A stretch of DNA of 7,601 nt from Dehalococcoidales bacterium (GTDB taxonomy: Bacteria > Chloroflexota > Dehalococcoidia > Dehalococcoidales > RBG-16-60-22), in contig DAOWCR010000053.1 in NCBI GenBank assembly GCA_030639445.1, positions 1 through 7,601 of the forward strand, in the 5' to 3' direction. The notes under the pieces are model-generated. The model did not search any database and was not told the origin of the DNA. It saw only the letters and a program-made list of their open reading frames with translations. The translations under genes were made by a program, and so were the position numbers. This document shows positions 1 to 5,634 of this stretch, one piece after another. The first letter of the stretch is position 1, and every line of letters begins with the position of its first letter.

Positions 1-686
1 GCCAGGATGTCCTGCTCTTCATTGATAATATCTACCGCTACGTCCTGGCCGGTATGGAAGTCTCTGCTCTGCTGGGGCGGATGCCCTCGGCGGTGGGCTA
101 CCAGCCCACCCTGGCGACGGAGATGGGTGAGCTGGAAGAGCGGATTACCTCCACCAGGCAGGGCTCAATTACCTCCTTTCAGGCTATCTATGTCCCCGCT
201 GATGACTATACCGATCCCGGGGTAGTGACCACCTTCGGCCATCTGGACGCGGTGGTTGCCCTGGAGAGGTCTATCGCCGAGCAGGGATTGTATCCGGCGG
301 TTGACCCGCTGGTCTCCACCTCGCGTATACTCACGCCGGATATCGTCGGGGAGGAGCACTACCGGGTAGCCCGCGAAGTGCAGCGGGTACTGCAGCGCTA
401 TAAGGACCTGCAGGATATTATCGCCATACTGGGTATCGAGGAACTCAGTGAGGAGGATAAACTTACCGTGAACCGGGCCCGCCGTATCCAGAAGTTCCTG
501 TCCCAGCCGATGTTTGTTACCGAGGTCTTTACCGGGCGGGAGGGGAAATACGTGCCGGTGAAAGAAACGGTACGCGGTTTTCAGGAGATTCTGGAAGGAA
601 AATATGATGACCTGCCGGAACAGGCCTTTTATATGGCGGGTACGATAGACGAGGTGGTGGAGGCGGCCCGGAGCCTGGAGGTATAG
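1..686 (+). CDS. atpD: F-type ATP synthase beta subunit, C-terminal part (5' end cut by window)
   Basis: This is the catalytic beta subunit of the F1 head, which makes ATP from ADP and phosphate as the gamma shaft rotates. The reading frame is open from the first complete codon at position 3, so the nucleotide-binding P-loop lies before the window. What is visible starts at the Walker B segment (LLFIDNI). It continues through the very conserved block EVSALLGRMPSAVGYQPTLA, the ITST and VPADD-TDPG elements, and DPLVSTSR (most relatives have DPLDSTSR). The C-terminal helical domain follows with the ELSEED catch-loop motif, read here as GIEELSEEDK. The last residues (FYMAGTIDEVVEAA) match the usual end of the family, so the 3' end is complete at a TAG. 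atpC begins 4 nt later, as expected for the end of an atp operon. Small deviations (GHLD for AHLD, YRYVLAG for the commoner FRFTQAG) look like lineage variation. Confidence 0.97.
   Translation, partial: QDVLLFIDNIYRYVLAGMEVSALLGRMPSAVGYQPTLATEMGELEERITSTRQGSITSFQAIYVPADDYTDPGVVTTFGHLDAVVALERSIAEQGLYPAVDPLVSTSRILTPDIVGEEHYRVAREVQRVLQRYKDLQDIIAILGIEELSEEDKLTVNRARRIQKFLSQPMFVTEVFTGREGKYVPVKETVRGFQEILEGKYDDLPEQAFYMAGTIDEVVEAARSLEV
677..682 (+). promoter_or_regulatory. Shine-Dalgarno of atpC
   Basis: GGAGGT lies inside the last codons of atpD, 8 nt before the atpC ATG at 691. This strong site fixes the atpC start and points to coupled translation of the two subunits. Confidence 0.75.
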
Positions 687-690
687 GCCA

Positions 691-1116
691 ATGCCTGGCA
701 TCAAGCTTGACATCGTTACTGCCGAGAAGGAAGTCTATTCGCAAGAAGTGGACATGGTCATCGCCCCCGGGGTGGAAGGCCAGCTGGGGATTTTACCCCA
801 TCACACGCCTTTGATGACCATCCTGCAGCCGGGGGAACTGCGGATAAAGAAGGGTGGGGAGGAGGTCTCCATGGTCATTTCCGGCGGTTTTCTGGAAGTG
901 CGGCCGGATAGAGTTATCGTCCTGGCGGATGCTGCCGAGAAGGTTGAGGAGATTGACATTGCCCGTGCCGAGGAAGCCAGGCGCCGGGCCCGGGAGCGGC
1001 TGGCCGAAAAGCCCGAGGGGTTTGATGCCGCCCGGACGGAGGCGGCCCTGCGGCGTTCGCTGGTCCGTCTCAAGGTGGCGGAAACAGCGAAGCGAAGAAA
1101 GAAATCGGGAATCTAG
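691..1116 (+). CDS. atpC: F-type ATP synthase epsilon subunit
   Basis: Epsilon is part of the central stalk. It links gamma to the c-ring and can inhibit ATP hydrolysis through its C-terminal helices. The 141-residue product has normal length. Residues 1-85 form the beta-sandwich domain, with the family signature around GVEGQLGILPHHTPLMTIL. Residues about 88-135 form two charged helices. The first helix carries IDIARA, matching the I(L)DxxRA motif that binds ATP in Bacillus-type epsilon subunits, and the second contains arginines in FDAARTEAALRRS. This suggests, by inference, an ATP-sensing form of the subunit. The gene follows atpD by 4 nt and is the last gene of the atp operon here, because the next gene runs toward it on the opposite strand. 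Confidence 0.95.
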   Translation: MPGIKLDIVTAEKEVYSQEVDMVIAPGVEGQLGILPHHTPLMTILQPGELRIKKGGEEVSMVISGGFLEVRPDRVIVLADAAEKVEEIDIARAEEARRRARERLAEKPEGFDAARTEAALRRSLVRLKVAETAKRRKKSGI

Positions 1117-1132
1117 GAAAACGGCCACCTGA

Positions 1133-1696
1133 TTAATCATTCTTCCGGTTTAAGTCTACCAGTCCGTCAATAGCCTCAATGGTTACGCGCCCCTGCTCCA
1201 GGTCAATGGACTTGACGACATCATCAATAGCGGGAATAAGGATTTCCCCTTTGGGGCTGCGGACCACGTAGTTATCATTGCTCTCCGCAGCCAGGATTTC
1301 GGTGATTTTACCCAGTAGCTCCCCCCGGGTGGTCCATACTTCCAGGCCAATTAGCTGGAAATGGTAGTATTGTCCTTCCGGCAGGGGGTGAACCTGGCTT
1401 CGGGGTATTTTAATGGCTTTTCCCCGCAGCTTCCGGGCATCTTCGGGGCGGTCTATGGTGTCAAGCTGGATAAGCAGTTTGCCCTGGTGCCATTCGGCGC
1501 TGCGGATAACCGCCGGCTGCCGGTCGATATAGACCCTTAAGCCGGGGGTGAAGCGCCCGGGAAAGTCGCTTTCTGGCTGTACCTTTAATTTGTCTTTGAC
1601 TCCCCACGTGGACAGTATGCGGCCAATGGTGAGGAAGTCCAGGTCGGACGGTTCCATTCCTGATTTCAGGCCTGATTTGGGGCGGCTGGTCACCAT
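1133..1696 (-). CDS. rimM: 16S rRNA processing / 30S maturation protein RimM
   Basis: RimM binds ribosomal protein S19 and the 30S head and helps late 16S rRNA maturation. The 187-residue reading has an N-terminal RimM barrel (about 20-100, FLTIGRILSTWGV onward). It is followed by a PRC-barrel domain (about 108-182) with the conserved YYHFQLIGLEV start, the GELLGKITEI strand, EILIPAIDDVVKSID and a final GLVD. The usual hGLkG loop near the N terminus reads WGVKDK here, a noticeable deviation. The start is uncertain. The ATG at 1696 lies 12 nt after khpA but has no visible Shine-Dalgarno. A second ATG at 1657 (residue 14, MEPSDLDFLTIGRI) would give the length more usual for the family. It is the third gene of the rpsP-khpA-rimM operon. 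trmD and rplS, which commonly follow, are absent, and the gene ends 16 nt from the convergent atpC. Confidence 0.93.
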   Translation of the reverse strand: MVTSRPKSGLKSGMEPSDLDFLTIGRILSTWGVKDKLKVQPESDFPGRFTPGLRVYIDRQPAVIRSAEWHQGKLLIQLDTIDRPEDARKLRGKAIKIPRSQVHPLPEGQYYHFQLIGLEVWTTRGELLGKITEILAAESNDNYVVRSPKGEILIPAIDDVVKSIDLEQGRVTIEAIDGLVDLNRKND

Positions 1697-1708
1697 TCAG
1701 GAGATAAG

Positions 1709-1936
1709 TTAGACGATTTCAAGTCTGACCTTGGTGGCTGCTTTGGCGGCTTTTACCCTGAGTAGAGTGCGTATTGCTTCAGCGATTCGGCCCTGCTTGC
1801 CAATGACTCTTCCCTTGTCCTCATCGGCAACCTGCAGCTTAAGTGTCAGGCCTTCCTCGGTGGTTTCCTCTTCAATTTTTACTTCATCAGGTGCGTCGAC
1901 GATTGATTTGGCGATGAATTCTACGAGATCTTTCAT
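1709..1936 (-). CDS. khpA: KH-domain RNA-binding protein KhpA
   Basis: This small single-KH RNA-binding protein belongs to the KhpA (YlqC) family, which in Firmicutes pairs with KhpB and affects cell division and RNA metabolism. Its role here is inferred from the family. The 75 residues are the standard length. The N terminus LVEFIAKSIVDAPDEVKIEE is typical. The RNA-binding GxxG loop is GKQG at residues 46-49 inside VIGKQGRIAEAIRTLL. The start overlaps the rpsP stop as ATGA, and an AAGGAGA Shine-Dalgarno lies 10 nt upstream inside rpsP, so the start is firm. The rpsP-khpA-rimM order is a common bacterial arrangement. Confidence 0.93.
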   Translation of the reverse strand: MKDLVEFIAKSIVDAPDEVKIEEETTEEGLTLKLQVADEDKGRVIGKQGRIAEAIRTLLRVKAAKAATKVRLEIV

Positions 1937-2526
1937 GATTTGGTTTTCTCCTTGCTTGATTTGGGTTTTTGGGTGACGCTGGCTTCCGGTTCTTCGGTGG
2001 TACTGGCTTCGGGTTCCTCCTTACTGGCTTCCGGTTCTTCGGTGGTAACGGCCTCGGGTTCTTCCTTGCTGGCTTTGGGTTCTTCGGTGGTAGCGGCCTC
2101 GGGTTCTTCCTTACTGGCTTCAGGTTCTTCGGTGGTAGCGGCCTCGGGTTCTTCCTTGCTGGCTTCCGGTTCTTCGGTGGTAGCGGCCTCGGGTTTTTCG
2201 GTTACGTCGGCCTTGGCTTTCTTCTTGCTGGCTTTGGGTTTTGCGGGCGCGCCGGCCTTGATTTTCTCTATCCGGGCTTCGGACTCGGCGATAATACCGG
2301 CTTTAGCCAGTAGTCTGGCAGCGGTATCGGTCGGTTGCGCTCCCTGGCCTAACCAGTGGCGCGCTTTTTCCTCGTTGATGACCACCGTTTCCGGGTCGGT
2401 AAGGGGGTTATAGTGACCGATGGTGGCAATAAATGCCCCATCACGGGGTGACCGGGAATCAGCGACGACAAGGCGATAGCTTGGTTGTTTCTTGGCACCT
2501 ACTCTGCGGAGTCTAATCTTTACCAT
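1933..2526 (-). CDS. rpsP: 30S ribosomal protein S16 with long repetitive C-terminal extension
   Basis: S16 binds 16S rRNA in the body of the 30S subunit and is needed for its assembly. Residues 1 to about 88 are an ordinary S16: MVKIRLRRVGAKKQPSYRLV, then SRSPRDG, IGHYNPLTDPE and the WLGQGAQPTDTAARLLAKAGI helix. The family is usually 80-100 residues, yet this product is 197. Residues 92-110 are lysine- and alanine-rich. Residues 112-186 are five copies of a 15-residue acidic unit (PEAATTEEPEASKEE), and the last 11 residues are basic again. The tail is low-complexity and probably disordered. Its frame is intact and it is fused to khpA by a 4-nt ATGA overlap, which argues that the tail is really translated. 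Upstream, AGGAAAG on the minus strand (2541-2547) is a weak, distant ribosome-binding site. A strong promoter lies just beyond it. Confidence 0.96.
   Translation of the reverse strand: MVKIRLRRVGAKKQPSYRLVVADSRSPRDGAFIATIGHYNPLTDPETVVINEEKARHWLGQGAQPTDTAARLLAKAGIIAESEARIEKIKAGAPAKPKASKKKAKADVTEKPEAATTEEPEASKEEPEAATTEEPEASKEEPEAATTEEPKASKEEPEAVTTEEPEASKEEPEASTTEEPEASVTQKPKSSKEKTKS
1947..1953 (-). promoter_or_regulatory. Shine-Dalgarno of khpA inside rpsP
   Basis: The minus strand reads AAGGAGA, 10 nt before the khpA ATG at 1936, within the coding 3' end of rpsP. It allows khpA independent ribosome loading besides stop/start coupling. Confidence 0.65.
1969..2193 (-). repeat. Five tandem 45-bp repeats in the 3' half of rpsP
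   Basis: Five exact-length 45-bp units lie head to tail (2149-2193, 2104-2148, 2059-2103, 2014-2058, 1969-2013 in coding order) with no indels between copies. Each encodes 15 residues of the type PEAATTEEPEASKEE. On the + strand every copy shares the core GGTTCTTCGGTGGTA. Copies 1 to 4 differ by only a few bases and copy 5 diverges at its end (SVTQ in place of SKEE). Within each unit the EEPEA motif occurs twice, so the array looks like an older half-unit duplication that was then amplified. Confidence 0.93.
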
Positions 2527-2558
2527 GTTTGTTTAGGCTTCTTTCCTGAACATTATGC

Positions 2559-2587
2559 ACTATAACCGAAATGGCTGTCAATGTCAA
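2559..2587 (-). promoter_or_regulatory. Sigma70-type promoter of the rpsP operon
   Basis: On the minus strand a perfect -35 TTGACA (2582-2587) is followed after 17 nt by a -10 TATAGT (2559-2564, five of six consensus bases). Transcription would begin near 2552, giving a leader of about 26 nt before the rpsP ATG. A second TTGACA copy sits at 2576-2581, directly adjoining the first, but its spacing to the -10 (11 nt) is too short. Confidence 0.8.
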
Positions 2588-2599
2588 TCAAATAATTGG

Positions 2600-2628
2600 T
2601 TGCCAGGAGGCCGTTTTAAGATTATAAT
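2600..2628 (+). promoter_or_regulatory. Sigma70-type promoter of nfi
   Basis: TTGCCA (2600-2605, one mismatch to consensus) is followed by 17 nt and a perfect TATAAT (2623-2628). The expected start point, about 7 nt after the -10, falls at or next to the A of the nfi ATG at 2635, which implies a leaderless or almost leaderless mRNA. Confidence 0.78.
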
Positions 2629-2634
2629 CGGAGT

Positions 2635-3336
2635 ATGAAAGTGACGAAGTTGCATGATTGGGCGGTGAGTACCCCCCGGGCTTTAGAGATGCAGTGGCCG
2701 CTGGCGGCCAGGGTATCGAGAGTCAGTGAAGTTACCGTCCCCCGTTTGATTGCCGGTGTGGACATATCCACCAGTAAAACGAGTGAGATGGCGACTGGCG
2801 CGGTGGTTGTCCTGAGTTATCCGGAACTGAAACTGGTGGCTGTGGAAGTGGCCAGCGGGAAGCTCGGCTTTCCGTATATCCCGGGGCTTTTGTCCTTCCG
2901 GGAAGCACCGTTAATACTGGCGGCTTTTGCGAAACTCACCGTTACCCCTGACCTTGTCCTGGTGGACGGGCAGGGGATTGCCCATCCCCGGCGGATAGGC
3001 CTGGCTTCTCACTTGGGACTGTTTCTGGAGAAGCCGACGATTGGCTGCGCCAAGTCCCGCCTGTGTGGCTGCCATCGGGCGCCGGGCGATGAGCCGGGAA
3101 GCTACGCGGAACTGGTGGATGATGGTGAAATTATCGGGGTGGCCCTGCGCACCAGGCGCGGGGTGAAGCCCGTTTATGTCTCCATAGGCCATAAAGTTGA
3201 CCTCCCGGCGGCGATACACTGGGTGCTGGCGTGCTGCCGTGGTTACCGCTTGCCCGAACCGGCCCGGCTGGCCCACCTGGCGGCCGGTGGAAATCTTGAG
3301 CCGGAAAAAGATGCGGCAGCTTCGGTGGCCGGCTAA
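2635..3336 (+). CDS. nfi: Deoxyinosine 3' endonuclease (endonuclease V)
   Basis: Endonuclease V nicks DNA at the second phosphodiester bond 3' of deoxyinosine, starting repair of deaminated adenine. The 233-residue protein carries the complete family signature. The N-terminal LHDW segment is at residues 6-9. D43 is in GVDIS, Y81 and E90 are in YIPGLLSFREAP, D111 is in LVDGQGIAHPRR with H117, and K140 is in PTIGCAKSRLCG. The D43/E90/D111 set corresponds to the metal-binding acids of the Thermotoga enzyme. GYRLPEPARLA near the end is also typical. The ATG at 2635 is needed to keep the LHxW segment, and a stop codon lies in frame at 2617 with no other start between, so the start is secure even though there is no usable Shine-Dalgarno. 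About 20 residues after the conserved end are variable. It is followed after 40 nt by prfB. Confidence 0.95.
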   Translation: MKVTKLHDWAVSTPRALEMQWPLAARVSRVSEVTVPRLIAGVDISTSKTSEMATGAVVVLSYPELKLVAVEVASGKLGFPYIPGLLSFREAPLILAAFAKLTVTPDLVLVDGQGIAHPRRIGLASHLGLFLEKPTIGCAKSRLCGCHRAPGDEPGSYAELVDDGEIIGVALRTRRGVKPVYVSIGHKVDLPAAIHWVLACCRGYRLPEPARLAHLAAGGNLEPEKDAAASVAG

Positions 3337-3365
3337 CGGGAGAAATTTTTACCCAGGAAAGTTAC

Positions 3366-3372
3366 GGGGAGG
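3366..3372 (+). promoter_or_regulatory. Shine-Dalgarno of prfB
   Basis: GGGGAGG lies 4 nt before the ATG at 3377. It decides the start of the short zero-frame portion of prfB, which would otherwise look like a meaningless 22-codon reading frame. Confidence 0.7.
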
Positions 3373-3376
3373 AAAG

Positions 3377-4475
3377 ATGCCGGAGTTAAGGGATAAATTA
3401 GAGAGCTTGCGGTCCAGAATTTCCATGGCGCTGGTGCATCTTTGACGTAGCTGCCAGGGAAAAGGAAATCGGTCGACTGGAAAAAGAGTCCGCCAGACCT
3501 GATTTCTGGCGGGACCAGGCCAAGGCACAGAACGTGATGCGCCAGTTGGCGGAGCATAAGAAAGTAGTCCAGAGATGGCGGGAGCTGGAGGAGAGGGTGG
3601 CCGACCTCGTCGAACTGGTCTCCCTGACCGAAGAGGACGAGGCAATGCAGGCCGAAATCCAGTCCGAGGTCGAGGCAGTGACCGCCTGGCTTGACGAGCT
3701 GGAATTTCAACTGGCTTTCCGCAGTGAGTATGATAACCGAAATGCGATTCTGGCGGTTCACGCTGGCGCCGGTGGCACCGAGTCCCAGGACTGGGCCGAG
3801 ATGTTAATGAGGATGTATCTCCGCTGGGCGGAGCGGCACGGCTACCAGGCGGAGGTGCTGGACAGTTCCCCGGGCGAAGAGGCCGGCGTGAAGAGTGTCG
3901 TCATCGGGATAAGCGGTGATTATGCCTGCGGCTACCTGAAATCGGAGCATGGGGTCCACCGGCTGGTGCGCCTTTCTCCCTTTGATGCCGACCACGCCCG
4001 GCATACTTCCTTTGCCCTGGTAGAGGTTATGCCCGAGGCCAAAGATGATGTTGACATAAAGATAGCGCCCGACGATTTGAAGATTGAGACCTTCCGCTCC
4101 AGCGGGCCGGGAGGACAGCATATGCAGAAGACGAGCAGTGCCGTCCGGCTGACCCACCTGTCGACGGGGCTGGTGGTTACCTGCCAGAGTGAGCGCTCTC
4201 AGTACCGGAATAAAGAGATCGCCCTGAGGATACTCCAGTCACGATTGCTCGAGCGGGAGCTGGCGGAGCAAGCCGAGGAAAAGGCCCGGGTCAAGGGAAA
4301 GCACGTGGCGGCCGGGTGGGGCAACCAGATAAGGAGTTACGTCCTGCACCCGTACCGGATGGTGAAAGACCACCGCACCGGTTATCAGACCGGTGATACT
4401 GATGCCGTGCTGGATGGGGCGCTGGACGATTTTATCACCGCCTATCTCCGGTCGCTGATGGGTAAAGAAAAATGA
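3377..4475 (+). CDS. prfB: Peptide chain release factor 2, with programmed +1 frameshift
   Basis: RF2 recognises UGA and UAA stop codons and releases the finished peptide. Translation starts at ATG 3377, runs 22 codons (MPELRDKLES to ALVHL) and meets an in-frame TGA at 3443. Slipping one base at CTT TGA C continues at GAC 3444 and reads 343 more residues, 365 in total, the usual RF2 length. The stop-recognition tripeptide SPF is at about residues 200-202 (VRLSPFDADHARHTSF). The catalytic GGQ is at about 245-247 (SGPGGQHMQKTSSAVRLTH). The coiled N-terminal domain covers roughly residues 1-110, with AGAGGTESQDWAEML following. The gene ends in TGA followed directly by in-frame TAA, and the TGA overlaps the ATG of the next gene. 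It lies 40 nt after nfi with no promoter evident between them, so the two may be cotranscribed. Confidence 0.96.
3431..3446 (+). promoter_or_regulatory. Programmed +1 frameshift site of prfB
   Basis: The slip heptamer CTTTGAC (3440-3446) is identical to the conserved bacterial RF2 site. When RF2 is scarce the ribosome pauses at UGA, the CUU-bound tRNA slips to UUU and decoding resumes at GAC. In E. coli a Shine-Dalgarno AGGGGG stands three bases before CUU. Here the same place holds CTGGTG (3431-3436), of which only GGTG can pair well with the end of 16S rRNA, so stimulation is probably weaker. Confidence 0.92.
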
Positions 4476-5569
4476 TAAGAAAAACTGCTTTACTGGTCCT
4501 GGTTCTCTGCCTGCTTCTGGCCCTGCCGGGTGCTGTCCCGGTCCAGGCCGGTAGCGGGCTGACGGTGCTGGATAGCTCGGTGGTCACCGATTTCCCTACC
4601 AGACTTGACTTTAACCTGTCCGCGGCCAGCGATGTCAGTATCACCGATATTCGCCTGCGCTACATCGTTGACCAGATGGGCCACGCCCAGGTAACCAGCG
4701 AGGTCTATATTGATTTTACGCCGGCGGCCACGGTTGACGTGGGGTGGGGCTGGGATATGAGGAAGACGGGTGGGTTGCCTCCGGGGAGCCGCCTCAGGTA
4801 CTGGTGGACGATGGAAGATGCTAATGGGCATAAGGTTGAGACCAGGCCGGTCCAGGTACAGTTTAACGATGACCGTTATGCCTGGCAAAGCCTGACCGAG
4901 GGCATGGTAACCCTGCACTGGTATGAAGGGGATAAGTCCTTTGCCCGGGAGATAATGACGACCGCCCAGAGCGTGCTGGCCCACCTGGAGGAGTCTACCG
5001 GGGCCAGGCCGGAGAACCCGGTCAAGCTGTATATCTACGATGATGCCCAGGCCCTGCGGGGGGCCATGATTTTCCCTCAGGAGTGGACGGGAGGAGTTGC
5101 CTTTACCCGGTTCAGCACTATCGTCATCGGGATTGCTCCCGGCAAGCTCGACTGGGGAAGGCGGGCAATTGCCCACGAGTTGACCCATCTGGTTGTCCAC
5201 CAGATGGTCTTTAACCCCTACAACGAGCTGCCCACCTGGCTTGATGAAGGCCTGGCCATGTATACCGAAGGGACACTGCCCCCCGCTTTCGTCGATTTGC
5301 TCATTGAAGCCGAAGATGAGGGCAGTCTTATTTCCGTCCGCAGTCTGTCCAGCCCGTTTTCCGCCTACGCGGGGCAGTCCACTCTCGCCTATGTCCAGAG
5401 CTATAGCCTGGTCGAGTTTCTTATCTATAATTATGGACAGAGTCATATGCTTGAGTTATTAAACACTTTCCGGGAAGGCAGCGGCTATGACCAGGCACTG
5501 GGCCGGGTTTACGGCTTTGATACGGACGGCCTGGACAGTTTGTGGCGCGGGTACGCCTTCCCGGATTGA
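4472..5569 (+). CDS. Secreted zinc metallopeptidase, gluzincin (peptidase MA-like) type
   Basis: This is a predicted exported protease of the MA clan; the substrate is unknown. Residues 1 to about 26 form a Sec signal peptide: RK at the start, a leucine/valine core, and a VQA cleavage site before GSG. The single cysteine in the core does not fit a lipobox. Residues about 30-135 look like an all-beta domain. The catalytic domain begins near 145. HELTH is at 235-239, followed by NELPTWLDEGLAMY with E259 as the probable third zinc ligand, so the full HExxH-E set is present. No C-terminal membrane segment is visible, so the mature protein is likely free outside the membrane. The ATG overlaps the prfB TGA (ATGATAA) and no strong ribosome-binding site is seen, which indicates translational coupling to prfB. 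The family assignment is from the motif only. Confidence 0.85.
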   Translation: MIRKTALLVLVLCLLLALPGAVPVQAGSGLTVLDSSVVTDFPTRLDFNLSAASDVSITDIRLRYIVDQMGHAQVTSEVYIDFTPAATVDVGWGWDMRKTGGLPPGSRLRYWWTMEDANGHKVETRPVQVQFNDDRYAWQSLTEGMVTLHWYEGDKSFAREIMTTAQSVLAHLEESTGARPENPVKLYIYDDAQALRGAMIFPQEWTGGVAFTRFSTIVIGIAPGKLDWGRRAIAHELTHLVVHQMVFNPYNELPTWLDEGLAMYTEGTLPPAFVDLLIEAEDEGSLISVRSLSSPFSAYAGQSTLAYVQSYSLVEFLIYNYGQSHMLELLNTFREGSGYDQALGRVYGFDTDGLDSLWRGYAFPD

Positions 5570-5597
5570 AACGGAAAACCCGGAAACGGTAGCTTTC

Positions 5598-5626
5598 TTG
5601 TGTCCCGTCGGCGCTGGTGCTAAACT
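5598..5626 (+). promoter_or_regulatory. Possible weak promoter of radC
   Basis: TTGTGT (5598-5603), a 17-nt spacer and TAAACT (5621-5626) form a poor match to the sigma70 consensus (three and four of six). A start point 7-9 nt downstream would be next to the radC ATG at 5635. Confidence 0.35.
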
Positions 5627-5634
5627 AAATCCGT

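Noticed and set aside
1130..1139. Perfect 10-bp palindrome TGATTAATCA between atpC and rimM as a terminator.
   Set aside because: It has no loop and no T-run, so it cannot form a standard terminator hairpin, and an AT-rich palindrome of this length can occur by chance.
1969..2193. CRISPR array, because of regular tandem repeats.
   Set aside because: The units are contiguous with no spacers and stay in the rpsP reading frame.
1940..2413. Long + strand open frames opposite rpsP, rich in Gly/Phe or Ser/Val.
   Set aside because: They are mirror images of the rpsP repeats. They have no start signals and no family resemblance.
3377..3445. A short gene followed by a broken prfB (apparent premature stop).
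   Set aside because: The CTTTGAC context, total length of 365 residues and intact SPF and GGQ motifs show programmed frameshifting, not a pseudogene.
4490..5446. A 318-codon minus-strand open frame across the peptidase gene.
   Set aside because: It lies opposite a gene with a signal peptide and complete HExxH-E motif. Its product shows no recognisable domain and it results from codon bias.
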